From: Bacteroidaceae bacterium
GTDB lineage: Bacteria; Bacteroidota; Bacteroidia; Bacteroidales; Bacteroidaceae
Assembly: GCA_024401115.1 (NCBI GenBank)
Contig: JAKSLP010000005.1
Coordinates: 32,390 to 96,389, forward strand
Reading direction: 5' to 3'
DNA: 64,000 bases
The notes below the pieces were generated by a model. The model was given only the letters and a program-made list of their open reading frames with translations. It was not told where the DNA came from and did no database searches. Below, in pieces: positions 7,778 to 16,856 of the stretch (positions are counted from its first letter, which is position 1; every line of letters starts with the position of its first letter). A program made the translations under genes and the position numbers.

Positions 7778-8506
7778 ATGAAAGGTTTTAGTAAAAGATT
7801 GTTGTTAGGGGCTGTAGTTGCGTCAGCCGTTGTGCCGGCATCGGCACAGAAAAATGTAGAGGGGACACTGAGTGCAGATGTTGTGAGTGCCTATATCTGG
7901 CGCTCCCAACATAATGCCTCCTTTAGTGTGCAGCCTTCGTTGGGCTTGTCCTATGGCGGACTGAGCCTGGGTGCATGGGGATCGTTTGCCTTGAGTCCTC
8001 AACCCGAATTTACAGGCACCCAGGAGGAGATAGACCTGACCCTGGGCTATGCCGCAGGTGGCTTCCATGTGGGAGTGACCGATTATTTCTTCTTTGGAAA
8101 TGGAAATCCTTATTTCAGTTATGCATCTCATTCCACGTCACATACCTTCGAGGGTAATGTGGGGTATGACTTCGGTGCGCTGGCCGTAAACTGGTATACC
8201 AATCTGGCGGGTGCCGATGGCGTGAACAACAGCGGAAAGCGGGCTTACAGCTCCTATCTGCAGCTGGATGCTCCTTTCAGCCTGGCCGGAATGGACTGGA
8301 CGGCTACCGTGGGTGCCGTGCCTTTTGCTACCGATTTTTATGTGGACGACCGCAGCAGCGGCTTCCATGTCAACCAGCTGGCCCTCCGTGCCCAGCGTGA
8401 GTTGCAGGTGGGAAGTTTCGCCCTGCCGCTGTTCGGGCAGGTCATTGCCAATCCCAGCAGCCGTGAGATGTATTTTGTGGCAGGAATAACTCTAAATGCG
8501 TTTTAA
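7778..8506 (+). CDS. Outer-membrane beta-barrel protein linked to glnB-amtB
   Basis: 242 residues from the ATG at 7778. An N-terminal signal peptide (KRLLLGAVVASAVVPASAQ) is followed by alternating hydrophobic/polar strands rich in Gly, Tyr and Phe and a C-terminal aromatic (...TLNAF), typical of outer-membrane barrels. It lies 3 bases before glnB and within one transcription unit with amtB, so a role in passage of a nitrogen compound across the outer membrane is a reasonable inference. TorF/TIGR02001-type putative porins occur beside glnK-amtB in other phyla; membership here is possible but I cannot confirm it. Confidence 0.75.
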   Translation: MKGFSKRLLLGAVVASAVVPASAQKNVEGTLSADVVSAYIWRSQHNASFSVQPSLGLSYGGLSLGAWGSFALSPQPEFTGTQEEIDLTLGYAAGGFHVGVTDYFFFGNGNPYFSYASHSTSHTFEGNVGYDFGALAVNWYTNLAGADGVNNSGKRAYSSYLQLDAPFSLAGMDWTATVGAVPFATDFYVDDRSSGFHVNQLALRAQRELQVGSFALPLFGQVIANPSSREMYFVAGITLNAF

Positions 8507-8509
8507 AAT

Positions 8510-8857
8510 ATGAAAAAGATTGAGGCAATTGTCCGCAAGACAAAGTTTGAGGAAGTGAAAGAGGCACTGCTGGCCAGCGATATTAACTGGTTTGAGTATC
8601 ATGATGTGCACGGCATCGGCCAGAGCCGTCAGGAACGCATTTACCGCGGTGTGTGCTACAGTACCGATGTGATAGAGCGCGTGGCCATTACCATCGTGTG
8701 CCGTGAGGTGTGTCTGCAGAGCACCATCGACACCATTCTGAAGGTGGCTCATACCGGCGAGGTGGGTGACGGACGAATCTTTGTGAGCGAGGTGCTGGAC
8801 ACCTACAGCATCCGTACCGGAGAGAACGGTGACACCGTACTGAGAGACAAGAAATAA
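8510..8857 (+). CDS. glnB: Nitrogen regulatory protein P-II
   Basis: 115 residues, normal P-II length. P-II trimers sense 2-oxoglutarate and ATP/ADP and gate ammonium transporters. The start MKKIEAIVRK, the LYRG-like IYRGVCYS T-loop, and the C-terminal TGEVGDGRIFVSEV nucleotide-binding stretch are all recognisable. Tyr50 aligns with the uridylylated Tyr51 of the E. coli protein, but the loop is unusual (QSRQERIYRG in place of the RQKGHTELYRG type, and Cys49 where Glu is normal). It is transcribed with amtB 26 bases downstream, the classical glnK-amtB pairing, so it most likely controls that channel. Confidence 0.93.
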   Translation: MKKIEAIVRKTKFEEVKEALLASDINWFEYHDVHGIGQSRQERIYRGVCYSTDVIERVAITIVCREVCLQSTIDTILKVAHTGEVGDGRIFVSEVLDTYSIRTGENGDTVLRDKK

Positions 8858-8883
8858 AGGTTCCATTTTAGTAGATTAATCGT

Positions 8884-10128
8884 ATGATATATATGGATGC
8901 AGTGGCTCCCGTACTCGAGGAGTCCAAGGATTTTGTGAATGGTTTGGATACCATCTGGGTGTTGTTGGGTGCTATGCTGGTGTTCTGGATGCAGCCCGGA
9001 TTTGCATTGGTCGAGGCCGGCATGACCCGCTCTAAGAATACGGCAAACATTCTGATGAAGAACTTCTGCGACTTCATGTGCGGTACCGTAATCTTCTGGC
9101 TGGTGGGTTTCTCTATTATGTATGGTGCCAACCACGGCCTGCTGGGCTGGAGCGGTTTCGGTTTCATTGGCGAGGACAGCAACATCCCTGCAGAGGCAAC
9201 CTTTATTTTCCAGACGGTGTTCTGTGCCACCACAGCCACTATCGTGAGCGGTGCCATGGCCGAAAGAACCAAGTTCTCCATGTACCTGGTTTATTCCATC
9301 CTGATCAGCCTGTTCATTTATCCTATCGAGGGCCATTGGTCGTGGGGTGGCGGATGGCTGTCCGAGATGGGCTTCCATGATTTTGCCGGCAGTACCGTGG
9401 TTCATCTTTGCGGCGGTGTGCTGGCATTGGCCGGCGCCATTGTGCTGGGCCCCCGAATCCGCAAGTACGGTACGGACGGACAGCGCCCTGCTATTCCGGG
9501 TCACAACCTGACACTGGCTTCTCTGGGTGTGTTCATCCTGTGGCTGGGCTGGTTCGGATTCAATCCTTGCTCTACCGTGGCCATTACCGGCTATGCCAAT
9601 GCGGTATCGGCATCGCATGTGTTTGTCACCACCAATATGGCAGCTGCTGTAGGTGGAATCACCGCACTGGTGTACACCTGGCTGGTGGATGGTAAGCCTT
9701 CACTTTCCATGGTCTGCAACGGTGTGCTGGCCGGTCTGGTGGGTATTACTGCCGGTTGCGACTGTGTGGACATCTGGGCGGCAGCTGTCATTGGACTGGT
9801 AGTCAGTGTGGCCATGTGCTTCAGCGTAAGTTTCATTGACAAGGTGTGCAAGGTGGATGATCCTGTGGGTGCTGTTTCAGTACACGGCGTAGGTGGTCTG
9901 CTGGGTACCATCCTGACCGGCGTGTTCTGTAATCCGGAACTGGACGGTGTGGAGTGCAGCGTCGGTGTGCAGACTCTGGGAGCATTGGTAGTGGCTGCCT
10001 TTGCCTTTGCAGTGGGCATGGTCATCTTCCTGGTCATCAAGTACACTCACGGACTGCGTGTTGAGCGCCGCATCGAAGAGGAAGGCCTGGATGTATACGA
10101 GCACGGTGAGGCTGCTTACAACGGATAA
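8884..10128 (+). CDS. amtB: Ammonium transporter
   Basis: 414 residues with about 11 hydrophobic segments, the Amt/Mep/Rh fold. Recognisable parts are the N-terminal WVLLGAMLVFWMQPGFALVE, AGMTRSKN, and the pore histidines in STVVHLCGG and SVHGVGGLLGT. Amt proteins conduct ammonium across the inner membrane and are blocked by P-II when nitrogen is plentiful. The start is either 8884 or the ATG at 8893. Last gene of the barrel-glnB-amtB unit; repeat copy C begins 3 bases after its stop. Confidence 0.96.
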   Translation: MIYMDAVAPVLEESKDFVNGLDTIWVLLGAMLVFWMQPGFALVEAGMTRSKNTANILMKNFCDFMCGTVIFWLVGFSIMYGANHGLLGWSGFGFIGEDSNIPAEATFIFQTVFCATTATIVSGAMAERTKFSMYLVYSILISLFIYPIEGHWSWGGGWLSEMGFHDFAGSTVVHLCGGVLALAGAIVLGPRIRKYGTDGQRPAIPGHNLTLASLGVFILWLGWFGFNPCSTVAITGYANAVSASHVFVTTNMAAAVGGITALVYTWLVDGKPSLSMVCNGVLAGLVGITAGCDCVDIWAAAVIGLVVSVAMCFSVSFIDKVCKVDDPVGAVSVHGVGGLLGTILTGVFCNPELDGVECSVGVQTLGALVVAAFAFAVGMVIFLVIKYTHGLRVERRIEEEGLDVYEHGEAAYNG

Positions 10129-10130
10129 AG

Positions 10131-10216
10131 TATAAGCGATTTTGTTTGCATATTGTTCATAAAGAGAGAGAAAGCTAAGGCGTGCCAGTGATGGTACGCC
10201 TTAGTGCTTTAGTATG
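10131..10216 (+). repeat. Dispersed palindromic repeat, copy C
   Basis: Nearly identical to the first 85 bases of copy A: TATAAGCGATTTTGTT, GTTCATAAAGAGAGAGAAAG, then a hairpin (10175-10204) with the same 13-bp stem and GTGA loop. It lacks the distal GCCATATTAATGTGCCA block. It begins immediately after the amtB stop. Confidence 0.85.
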
Positions 10217-10239
10217 AATAAGATGGAAATTACCAGTTC

Positions 10240-10266
10240 GCATATTGTTCATAAAGAGAGAGAAAG
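10240..10266 (+). repeat. Partial repeat copy overlapping the hepT 3' end
   Basis: 27 bases identical to 10148-10174 of copy C (GCATATTGTTCATAAAGAGAG...). Read on the minus strand it supplies the last codons (Leu-Ser-Leu-Ser-Leu) and the TGA stop (10249-10251) of hepT. Confidence 0.85.
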
Positions 10267-10605
10267 TTCTTCAATGTACTTTACAATGAATGGACGAAGT
10301 TCAGGTAAGTCGTTGACTAGTGTGTCCCAAAGTCCTTCTTTGCTGACTTGGTAATATTCATGTACAAGGTAATGGCGCATACCACGAATAACTTTCCATG
10401 GTACTTCAGGGTGTGATTCTACAAACTCGTCAGTTAGCTTGTAACTTGCCTCACCGATAATTTCTGTCATCTTGACGATACCATAATATCGGACTTTGTC
10501 ATTGTCTAGCGTGTCGAATGACAATTCAGGAACAAGGGCAATCAGAGTATCAATCTGCTCTAAAATGTGCCTTAAGCGGTCTATGTCTCTGATAGAGTCT
10601 CTCAT
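10249..10605 (-). CDS. hepT: HEPN-domain toxin HepT (DUF86)
   Basis: 118 residues. In the MntA-HepT (type VII) toxin-antitoxin system, HepT is a HEPN RNase whose active-site tyrosine is AMPylated by MntA. The RX4HXY motif is present as RHYLVHEY (Arg77, His82, Tyr84). It overlaps mntA by 4 bases (ATGA), so the two are co-translated. The C-terminal LSLSL and stop codon come from a dispersed intergenic repeat, so the original terminus may have been replaced. Which partner is the toxin varies in the literature; assignment here follows the biochemically studied systems. Confidence 0.9.
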   Translation of the reverse strand: MRDSIRDIDRLRHILEQIDTLIALVPELSFDTLDNDKVRYYGIVKMTEIIGEASYKLTDEFVESHPEVPWKVIRGMRHYLVHEYYQVSKEGLWDTLVNDLPELRPFIVKYIEELSLSL

Positions 10606-10895
10606 TTCTCGTAAATTAAGATTTTGTCATGATTGGCAGAGTCTACGGCAAATGGCATTAGCGTACCATCTTCTACAAGATCTACTTTGCGACCAAGGAT
10701 ACTTTCCAATTGTTGCTTGATGCGCACAATAGTGAAGAGTCCTACAGGCTGAGTTGTTCTATCGTATTGAACCAATATGTCAACATCAGAGTCCTCACGC
10801 TCTTCACCACGGCTGAAAGAACCAAACAACCATGCCTTTTTGATGGGCTGGGTTTGGAAGTAGGATTTAATAGGGTCGAAGAATGATGTACTCAT
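10602..10895 (-). CDS. mntA: MntA-type minimal nucleotidyltransferase antitoxin
   Basis: 97 residues with the polymerase-beta-like signature GSFSRGEEREDSDVD, an exact GSX10DXD motif (about residues 25-39), the site that binds metal and NTP. In characterised pairs MntA transfers AMP groups to the HepT tyrosine and neutralises it. First gene of the two-gene unit, with its own -7 box about 37 bases upstream. HepT starts inside its stop codon. Confidence 0.92.
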   Translation of the reverse strand: MSTSFFDPIKSYFQTQPIKKAWLFGSFSRGEEREDSDVDILVQYDRTTQPVGLFTIVRIKQQLESILGRKVDLVEDGTLMPFAVDSANHDKILIYEK

Positions 10896-10931
10896 AGATT
10901 ATGCTGAATTAGTTTTGTTCAATAGTTTGGG

Positions 10932-10939
10932 CAAAGATA
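10932..10939 (-). promoter_or_regulatory. mntA-hepT promoter -7 box
   Basis: Minus strand TATCTTTG, a perfect TAnnTTTG match, 37 bases before the mntA start. The 10940-11134 spacer shows nothing further that I can support. Confidence 0.55.
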
Positions 10940-11134
10940 GGAAACCTTTTTCACTCTACAAAATCAAGTTGATGATAATTAACTCAGGATTCGAATAGGT
11001 GCGCAAATCTCATGTCGGGAGACATTAGTTAACAACGGATGGTAATTGTCGATTTTGAGCCTTAAAAGCTGTATCTATCTAGGGTCATGTGCCCCTAGAG
11101 ATCAGAGATAGAAGGTTCATCACTTTTATAAGAA

Positions 11135-12946
11135 TCACCAGTTCTTCTGCTTCACATCCCAACCGGAGTATTTGTCCTTGCGGGAATCGGCATTCAGGAA
11201 GAAACGGCTGCTGTCGGTACGTCCCTTCATCTGCCAGTCCAGCCATTTCAGGGTGATGTCGGCAAAGGCACCGCCATGGTGCTGGTTGTAGGTGGCCATG
11301 TGACCTACGGGCAGGTTGCACAGGGTTACAGGAACCTTGACCAGCTCGTAATTCTCGTTGGCATTCGGATAGGCCACATCGTCAGGACCGCCAATCAGGT
11401 ACATCACCGGTGAGTGCAACCGGGCCAGATCGGCCTGGGTCATGGTGCCGCCAAACTCCTTGCCGTACTGACCGCCCTCGGAAACCTTCTTGGCCCAACC
11501 GTCCTTAGGTCCGCCTGCAGGACGCTTGCTGCCCGGTTCCTCTACAGGAAATGGCGGTTTGTTGCGGGCAAATCCGCTGTTCAGTGCCACACAGTTGGTC
11601 ACGCGCTTGTCGGCAATGGCCGTGGTCAGGGCCTGGCCTCCGCCGCACGACTGTCCCATGGCGCACACCTGCTGCATGTTCACCTTCTGGTAGAACAGGC
11701 TCTTGGGGTCGGCATTCAGCTGCTGCATCACATCGATGGCATGAATCAGGTACTCGGTATCGGTCATGCCCAGGCGCTGCAACTGCTCCAGGGTCATCTC
11801 GTCATAGCTGCCCACGGCTGCCACCAGGTAACCGTGTGAGGCTATCTCGGTCAGGTAGTTCTCGTAATTCTTAGAGGTGAACGAGCAACCGCCATTGGCA
11901 AATACCACCAGAGGCAGCGGGCCTTCCTGCTGAACGGCATAATCCAGATTCTCCGGACGGTAGAGGGTGAAATCCGGTGTCTCGGCATTGCGGTCCAATA
12001 CCGCTTTGTAAGGGCCGCTGCCACCGTCCTCGATACGCACAAAGTTGGATGTCTGCGGAATGATATGCTTAGCCTCCAGCCAACTGGTCAGGTTGTCCAG
12101 CCAGGTGTCGGTAGTGGTGGCACTCTTACGGTCGGGCAGGGCAAACGGGCCGTTGCCATCACCGTACATGTGCAGCTCGGCATTCTTGCCGGCCTTTTTC
12201 CATTCCAGGAACAGCTGCAGGCAACCGGCAGCCACATTGCCGTGGTCGGCACGGGTCAGTACCAGCAGGTCGGGAGCATTCTGAGGCACATCCACATCCA
12301 TCAGCGACGGGCCGTAGACAGATACCAGATAGTTGGGCATCTCGCCGCCCTGTGCCAGAATGGTGGCACCGATGGCTACACCGCCTCCGGCAGAGAAACC
12401 TACATAACCCACCTTGTCAGGGTTAATCTTCCATTCGGCAGCATGCTCGCGCACCAGCTTGATGGCATTGCGGGCATCGTCCACCGCATTCATATTCGCC
12501 TTGTCGCCCTCCACACTCGGCATAGGGTTGGCATTGGCCTTGGGGAATTTTTGGAAACCGGTCACATCCACCAGGGCAGGCATGGCACCGCCCTTCATGT
12601 CCATAGGTGCATTATTCAGGCGGTATTTCAGGCCGATGGCGGCAATGCCCCGCTCGTTCAGCACCCGGGCCATACGCTCCACATCGTTGGTCCATGACAG
12701 CATGCGCATGGCACCGCCGGGGCACAGGATGACAGCAGCACCGGTGTTCGCTTTCTCATCGGGCAGATACACCGAGATGGTGGGTTCGGTAACTCCGGTG
12801 ATAATCTTCTCCTCACCGCGCAGGGTGACTTTCTCTTCTCCCTTTGGGGATGGGTTCTGTACGGGAACCGGCAGTACAGCCTGCTGAGCCCAAATGCTGG
12901 CAGGGCTGAACAGGGCAGCCAGTATTATTGCTTTGAATTTATTCAT
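11135..12946 (-). CDS. Secreted tandem alpha/beta-hydrolase (esterase-like)
   Basis: 603 residues with a signal peptide (AIILAALFSPASIWA). Two alpha/beta-hydrolase domains: residues about 45-295 with nucleophile elbow GFSAGG (Ser185) and oxyanion-type CPGGAM, and about 320-603 with GQSCGGG (Ser433) and a C-terminal GHMATY histidine. The first domain resembles acetyl-xylan esterase/BD-FAE-type carbohydrate esterases, but the usual GHGFG histidine segment reads GNGPFA near residues 264-269, so its catalytic His seems lost. It is divergent from a secreted GH2 enzyme with paired promoters, suggesting joint action on a decorated glycan. Substrate unknown. Confidence 0.85.
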   Translation of the reverse strand: MNKFKAIILAALFSPASIWAQQAVLPVPVQNPSPKGEEKVTLRGEEKIITGVTEPTISVYLPDEKANTGAAVILCPGGAMRMLSWTNDVERMARVLNERGIAAIGLKYRLNNAPMDMKGGAMPALVDVTGFQKFPKANANPMPSVEGDKANMNAVDDARNAIKLVREHAAEWKINPDKVGYVGFSAGGGVAIGATILAQGGEMPNYLVSVYGPSLMDVDVPQNAPDLLVLTRADHGNVAAGCLQLFLEWKKAGKNAELHMYGDGNGPFALPDRKSATTTDTWLDNLTSWLEAKHIIPQTSNFVRIEDGGSGPYKAVLDRNAETPDFTLYRPENLDYAVQQEGPLPLVVFANGGCSFTSKNYENYLTEIASHGYLVAAVGSYDEMTLEQLQRLGMTDTEYLIHAIDVMQQLNADPKSLFYQKVNMQQVCAMGQSCGGGQALTTAIADKRVTNCVALNSGFARNKPPFPVEEPGSKRPAGGPKDGWAKKVSEGGQYGKEFGGTMTQADLARLHSPVMYLIGGPDDVAYPNANENYELVKVPVTLCNLPVGHMATYNQHHGGAFADITLKWLDWQMKGRTDSSRFFLNADSRKDKYSGWDVKQKNW

Positions 12947-12972
12947 AGTGATATGATTTTAGCTTATTGTCG

Positions 12973-12980
12973 CAAATATA
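12973..12980 (-). promoter_or_regulatory. Promoter -7 box of the tandem hydrolase
   Basis: Minus strand TATATTTG (TAnnTTTG), 27 bases before the ATG at 12946. Confidence 0.55.
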
Positions 12981-13025
12981 CGCATAATTCGGAAACGCTG
13001 TGCAAGGCGTTCGGAAAAAATGACT

Positions 13026-13033
13026 TATCTTTG
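13026..13033 (+). promoter_or_regulatory. Promoter -7 box of the GH2 gene
   Basis: TATCTTTG, perfect TAnnTTTG, 24 bases before the ATG at 13057. Divergent from the hydrolase promoter 46 bases away. Confidence 0.55.
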
Positions 13034-13056
13034 CGTATCGCGTACAATCAAATACC

Positions 13057-15837
13057 ATGAACAGACATCAACTGAAGGGCTGGCTGCTGGCAGCTGCCTG
13101 CTCCTGCATCACTACGGCATCTTTTGCGGCTTTGGCTCCAAAGCCTGCGCATCCAATACAATCCATCTCGCTGGCCGGCTGGTGGCATTCGGATTTAGGG
13201 GAGTGTAAACTGCCCGGTACCACCGATGAGAACCATCTGGGCGACGGTATCCATCCCACCGATGTGACGGCCCAACTGACCCGGCTGTGGCCTTTCACCG
13301 GACAGGTGAACTATACCCGTGAGATAGATATTCCGGCCAGCATGGCGGGCAAGCCGCTCTGCCTGTACCTGGAGCGCACCAAACCAACCACCTTGTGGGT
13401 GGATGGCGACAGCATCGGCTCGCTGGGTCATCTGTATGCCGCTCACCAGTATACCATCCCTGCACTGAAAGCCGGCAGGCATCAGCTGCGCATCCGGGTG
13501 GACAACCGCAACGAGGCGGTGCCCAGCGGTGTGCACGGATCGCATGCCTGGAGCGATGCCACACAGACCAACTGGAACGGTATCCTGGGCCAGATGACAC
13601 TGGGCATTCAGGAAAGCGACCGCATCAACCGTATTCAGGTGGTGCCGGATGTGAGGAATCATCGGGCTGAGGTGGTGCTGTATGTGCACTCCTCACGTAA
13701 GCAGAACGCCACTTATCTGCTGACTGCGGGCGACCGTAAGCTGAAGAAGGCGGTGCAACTGAAAGCGGGTGAGAATGCGGTGAAGATGACCCTGGACATG
13801 GGCACTGATGCCCGTCTGTGGAGCGAGTTCCACCCTTATCTGTATACACTGACTGCCCAGTGGGAGAACAAGCCGGCCAGTTGCCAGACCACCTTTGGCA
13901 TGCGCGACTTTGGCAGCGAGGGCACCCAGTTCACCATCAACGGCAAGAAGACCTTCCTGCGAGGAACCCACGACGGTTGCGTGTTCCCGCTCACGGCTTA
14001 TTGCCCTACCGATACGGCCACCTGGGGACAGCTGTACCGCACGGCCAAGCAGTATGGCATCAACCACTTCCGCTTCCACAGCTACACCCCTACCGAGGCG
14101 GCCTTTCAGGCTGCGGACAAGGAGGGAATCTACCTGCAGGTGGAGCTGCCCATGTGGGGAACACTGGACAAGACCACGACCGAAATCAACGAATATCTGC
14201 TTCGCGAGGCTGAGATGCTGATGCAGCAGTTTGGCAACCATCCCAGCCTGATGGCCCTGGGCATAGGCAATGAGCTGTGGGGCGACCATGAGATGATGGC
14301 GGAATGGCTGGCCGGACTGCGCCAGCGCTATCCGAACCATCTGTTTACCTTTGGTGCCAACAACACCTTGGGATGGGAGGGCGTGCATCCGGGTGAGGAC
14401 TTTATGGTGACCTGCCGCATCGGAGGCGGCGAGGGGTATACCACCCAGACCCGTACCAGTTTCTCGTTTGCCGATGCCGACGAGGGCGGTATCCTGAACA
14501 ATACCCATCCCAATACCCGTGCCGATTTTGCACAGGCCATCCAGCCCTGTCCGGTGCCTGTGGTGAGCCACGAGACTTGCCAGTTCCAAGTGTATCCGGA
14601 TTACCGCGAGATAGACAAATATTCGGGTGTGCTGTATCCGTACAACCTGGAGATTTTCCGCCAGCGGGTGGTGGATAACCATATGGGCAACCAGATAGAG
14701 GCGTTCCATCAGGCCAACGGCCGTTTTGCCGTGGCCTGCGACAAGGCGGACATCGAGTACTGCCTGCGCACACCGGGATTTGGCGGCTACCAGATGCTGG
14801 ACATCAAGGATTACCCGGGACAGGGATCGGCCTTGTGCGGTTTCCTGGATGCCTTTGGCGATAGCAAGGGACTGGTCACTCCGGAGGAGTTCCGCCAGTT
14901 CTGCTCTCCGGTGGTGCCTCTGGCGCTGATGGATAAATACTGCTGGGCAGCCGATGAGCCTTTTGTGGCGGATATCCGGGTATCGAACTTCCTGGAGGAT
15001 GACTACGAGGACGAGTTGACCTGCACGCTGACAGGCAAGGGCTTCAGCCGGAAACAGTCGTTCCGTTTCCGCACCCCGCAGGGAGGCCTGTCGGACATGC
15101 AGCGCTTCCAGTGCGACCTGAGCGGCATTAAGGAGCCCGTGCAACTGACACTGACGTTGAAAACCGGAAAGGGTGAGAATACATACAATGTGTGGGTGTA
15201 TCCCGAGAAGCAGGTGGAGATGAATATCTGCCGCGACCTGAACGCAGCCTTGCAGGCTCTGGAGCGTGGCGAGACCGTTATCCTGCAGGCCGACAGCACC
15301 CTGATCGGCGGACAGAGCGTGGGTGGCCTGTTCACCCCGGACTACTGGAACTATGCCATGTTCAAGTCCATCTCCGAGAACAACAATAAACCGGTATCAC
15401 CCGGTACGTTAGGCCTGCTGATGGATGAGCATCATCCGGCATTTGCCGCTTTCCCCACCCAGGGCAGAAGCGACTGGCAGTGGTGGCCCATCGCCCGGTT
15501 CAGCCGTCCGCTGATTCTGGACCCGTTGCATGCCGGCTACCGTCCGCTGGTACAGGCCATCGACAATGTGGAGCGCAATCACCGCCTGGGCATCCTGATG
15601 GAATGGCGGGTGGGCCAGGGCAAGCTGCTGCTGACCACTACCGACTTGGATACGGCCTGCCAGTGGCCGGAAGGCAGAGCCTACCGCAATGCACTGGTGG
15701 AATATGCCCGTTCCGCCCAGTTTGAGCCCAAGAGCCCCATCACTCCCGCACAGTTGACCGGACTGCTTACCGGTACGGTTCAGGAGCGCGATATCCAGGG
15801 CGTTAAGAATCTGACAGATTACAAGGCAAAGCCTTAA
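13057..15837 (+). CDS. Glycoside hydrolase family 2 protein (beta-galactosidase-like)
   Basis: 926 residues, exported (signal peptide [15 protein letters not shown]). Domain order follows GH2: N-terminal sugar-binding jelly roll (about 35-190), Ig-like sandwich (about 195-290), TIM barrel (from about 295), then an all-beta C-terminal part. The acid/base is in GIGNELWG (Glu406) and the probable nucleophile in VVSHETC (Glu506). The sandwich-to-barrel junction [16 protein letters not shown] is typical. GH2 covers galactosidases, mannosidases and glucuronidases, and I cannot settle the activity. Its stop codon overlaps the stop of nadK on the other strand (shared TTAA). GC-rich and CTG-heavy, like its neighbours to 20.9 kb. 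Confidence 0.9.
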   Translation: MNRHQLKGWLLAAACSCITTASFAALAPKPAHPIQSISLAGWWHSDLGECKLPGTTDENHLGDGIHPTDVTAQLTRLWPFTGQVNYTREIDIPASMAGKPLCLYLERTKPTTLWVDGDSIGSLGHLYAAHQYTIPALKAGRHQLRIRVDNRNEAVPSGVHGSHAWSDATQTNWNGILGQMTLGIQESDRINRIQVVPDVRNHRAEVVLYVHSSRKQNATYLLTAGDRKLKKAVQLKAGENAVKMTLDMGTDARLWSEFHPYLYTLTAQWENKPASCQTTFGMRDFGSEGTQFTINGKKTFLRGTHDGCVFPLTAYCPTDTATWGQLYRTAKQYGINHFRFHSYTPTEAAFQAADKEGIYLQVELPMWGTLDKTTTEINEYLLREAEMLMQQFGNHPSLMALGIGNELWGDHEMMAEWLAGLRQRYPNHLFTFGANNTLGWEGVHPGEDFMVTCRIGGGEGYTTQTRTSFSFADADEGGILNNTHPNTRADFAQAIQPCPVPVVSHETCQFQVYPDYREIDKYSGVLYPYNLEIFRQRVVDNHMGNQIEAFHQANGRFAVACDKADIEYCLRTPGFGGYQMLDIKDYPGQGSALCGFLDAFGDSKGLVTPEEFRQFCSPVVPLALMDKYCWAADEPFVADIRVSNFLEDDYEDELTCTLTGKGFSRKQSFRFRTPQGGLSDMQRFQCDLSGIKEPVQLTLTLKTGKGENTYNVWVYPEKQVEMNICRDLNAALQALERGETVILQADSTLIGGQSVGGLFTPDYWNYAMFKSISENNNKPVSPGTLGLLMDEHHPAFAAFPTQGRSDWQWWPIARFSRPLILDPLHAGYRPLVQAIDNVERNHRLGILMEWRVGQGKLLLTTTDLDTACQWPEGRAYRNALVEYARSAQFEPKSPITPAQLTGLLTGTVQERDIQGVKNLTDYKAKP

Positions 15838-16724
15838 TCGCGGTTGTCCGCTCCCCACATCATCTTGTGGCGGAGCGTCTGGAAGAAGGTCTGGTTCTGG
15901 CGCTTCAGTACGATGGTCTGGAACGGAGCCTTCTGAATCTTCAGGCGCACATCCTCGGAGTAACTGGCGCTGCGGCCGTCGATGGCCACCAGATAGTTGT
16001 GGCTGCGGCTGGACACCTGCAGGCTGATCTCGCAGTCGTCACGAAGCACCACCGGACGCACATTCAGGGAATGGGCAGCCACCGGAGTGATGCCGATCGT
16101 TCCGGAGGTAGGTTCCAGGATAGGACCGCCCACACTCAGGCTATAGGCCGTGGAGCCGGTAGGAGTGGCCACGATGATACCGTCCGACTGATAGGTGGTC
16201 AGGTAGTTGCGCCCAATCTCGGTATGGATGCTGATCATGGAAGAACTGTCGTGCTTCAGGATGGCCACATCGTTCAGGGCATAGGGATAACCCTTGCATT
16301 GGATAGGCTTACCGCTGTTGCCGTCATAAAAATCAACCTGCAGCACGGCACGGTGCTCCAGCTCATAGCGCCCGTCATAGATGTCGTTGATCATGGTCTC
16401 TATCTCATCGGGAGAGACATCGGCCAGGAATCCCAGACGCCCCATGTTGATGCCCACGATAGGTAACTGCTTGTCGCCCACACGGCTGGCAGCCTTCAGG
16501 AACGTACCGTCGCCACCCATGCTGATGACGATATCTGCGGTGAAATCATTGTCGGTAATCAGCTCGGACGGATGCACGTCAATCTGCAGCTGCTGAGTCA
16601 GGAAACGGTAAAATTCGTTGTCAATCAGCAACTCGGCATGACGCTCCTCGAGCATGCAAATCAACTTCTGGATGGCGTTTGATTTGCGTGGCTGATAGAT
16701 GTTGCCGAAGATGGCAAATCTCAT
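15834..16724 (-). CDS. nadK: NAD kinase
   Basis: 296 residues starting MRFAIFGN at 16724; upstream in-frame codons to 16802 are an unlikely extension that would run through the promoter. Phosphorylates NAD to NADP in the cytoplasm. The NAD-kinase signature [13 protein letters not shown] is present (about residues 70-82), followed by [13 protein letters not shown] and the [14 protein letters not shown] glycine-rich substrate loop. Divergent from pdxJ. Length and motifs are normal. Confidence 0.95.
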   Translation of the reverse strand: MRFAIFGNIYQPRKSNAIQKLICMLEERHAELLIDNEFYRFLTQQLQIDVHPSELITDNDFTADIVISMGGDGTFLKAASRVGDKQLPIVGINMGRLGFLADVSPDEIETMINDIYDGRYELEHRAVLQVDFYDGNSGKPIQCKGYPYALNDVAILKHDSSSMISIHTEIGRNYLTTYQSDGIIVATPTGSTAYSLSVGGPILEPTSGTIGITPVAAHSLNVRPVVLRDDCEISLQVSSRSHNYLVAIDGRSASYSEDVRLKIQKAPFQTIVLKRQNQTFFQTLRHKMMWGADNRD

Positions 16725-16777
16725 CACCTTATACGTGTTTTCTTTTGTTTTTATTTTGTTTTCCACTCCTTTTACTA

Positions 16778-16831
16778 TATCTTTGCAAAACATTATAGGC
16801 AAAAATAAGGCAACTTTGGCAGATTGCCAAA
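16778..16831. promoter_or_regulatory. Overlapping nadK/pdxJ promoters with operator-like palindrome
   Basis: Plus-strand -7 box TATCTTTG (16778-16785) serves pdxJ; minus-strand TATTTTTG (16800-16807) serves nadK. Each box lies inside the other gene's transcribed leader. A 17-bp inverted repeat TTTGGCA-GAT-TGCCAAA (16815-16831) sits where the -33 element of nadK should be, a position suited to a repressor or activator site. Confidence 0.55.
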
Positions 16832-16856
16832 TTTATAGGAATAAAAAACAAGCGAT

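Noticed and set aside
16724..16802. Longer nadK start at 16802
   Set aside because: It would make the promoter and leader coding; MRFAIFGN at 16724 is the standard NadK start.
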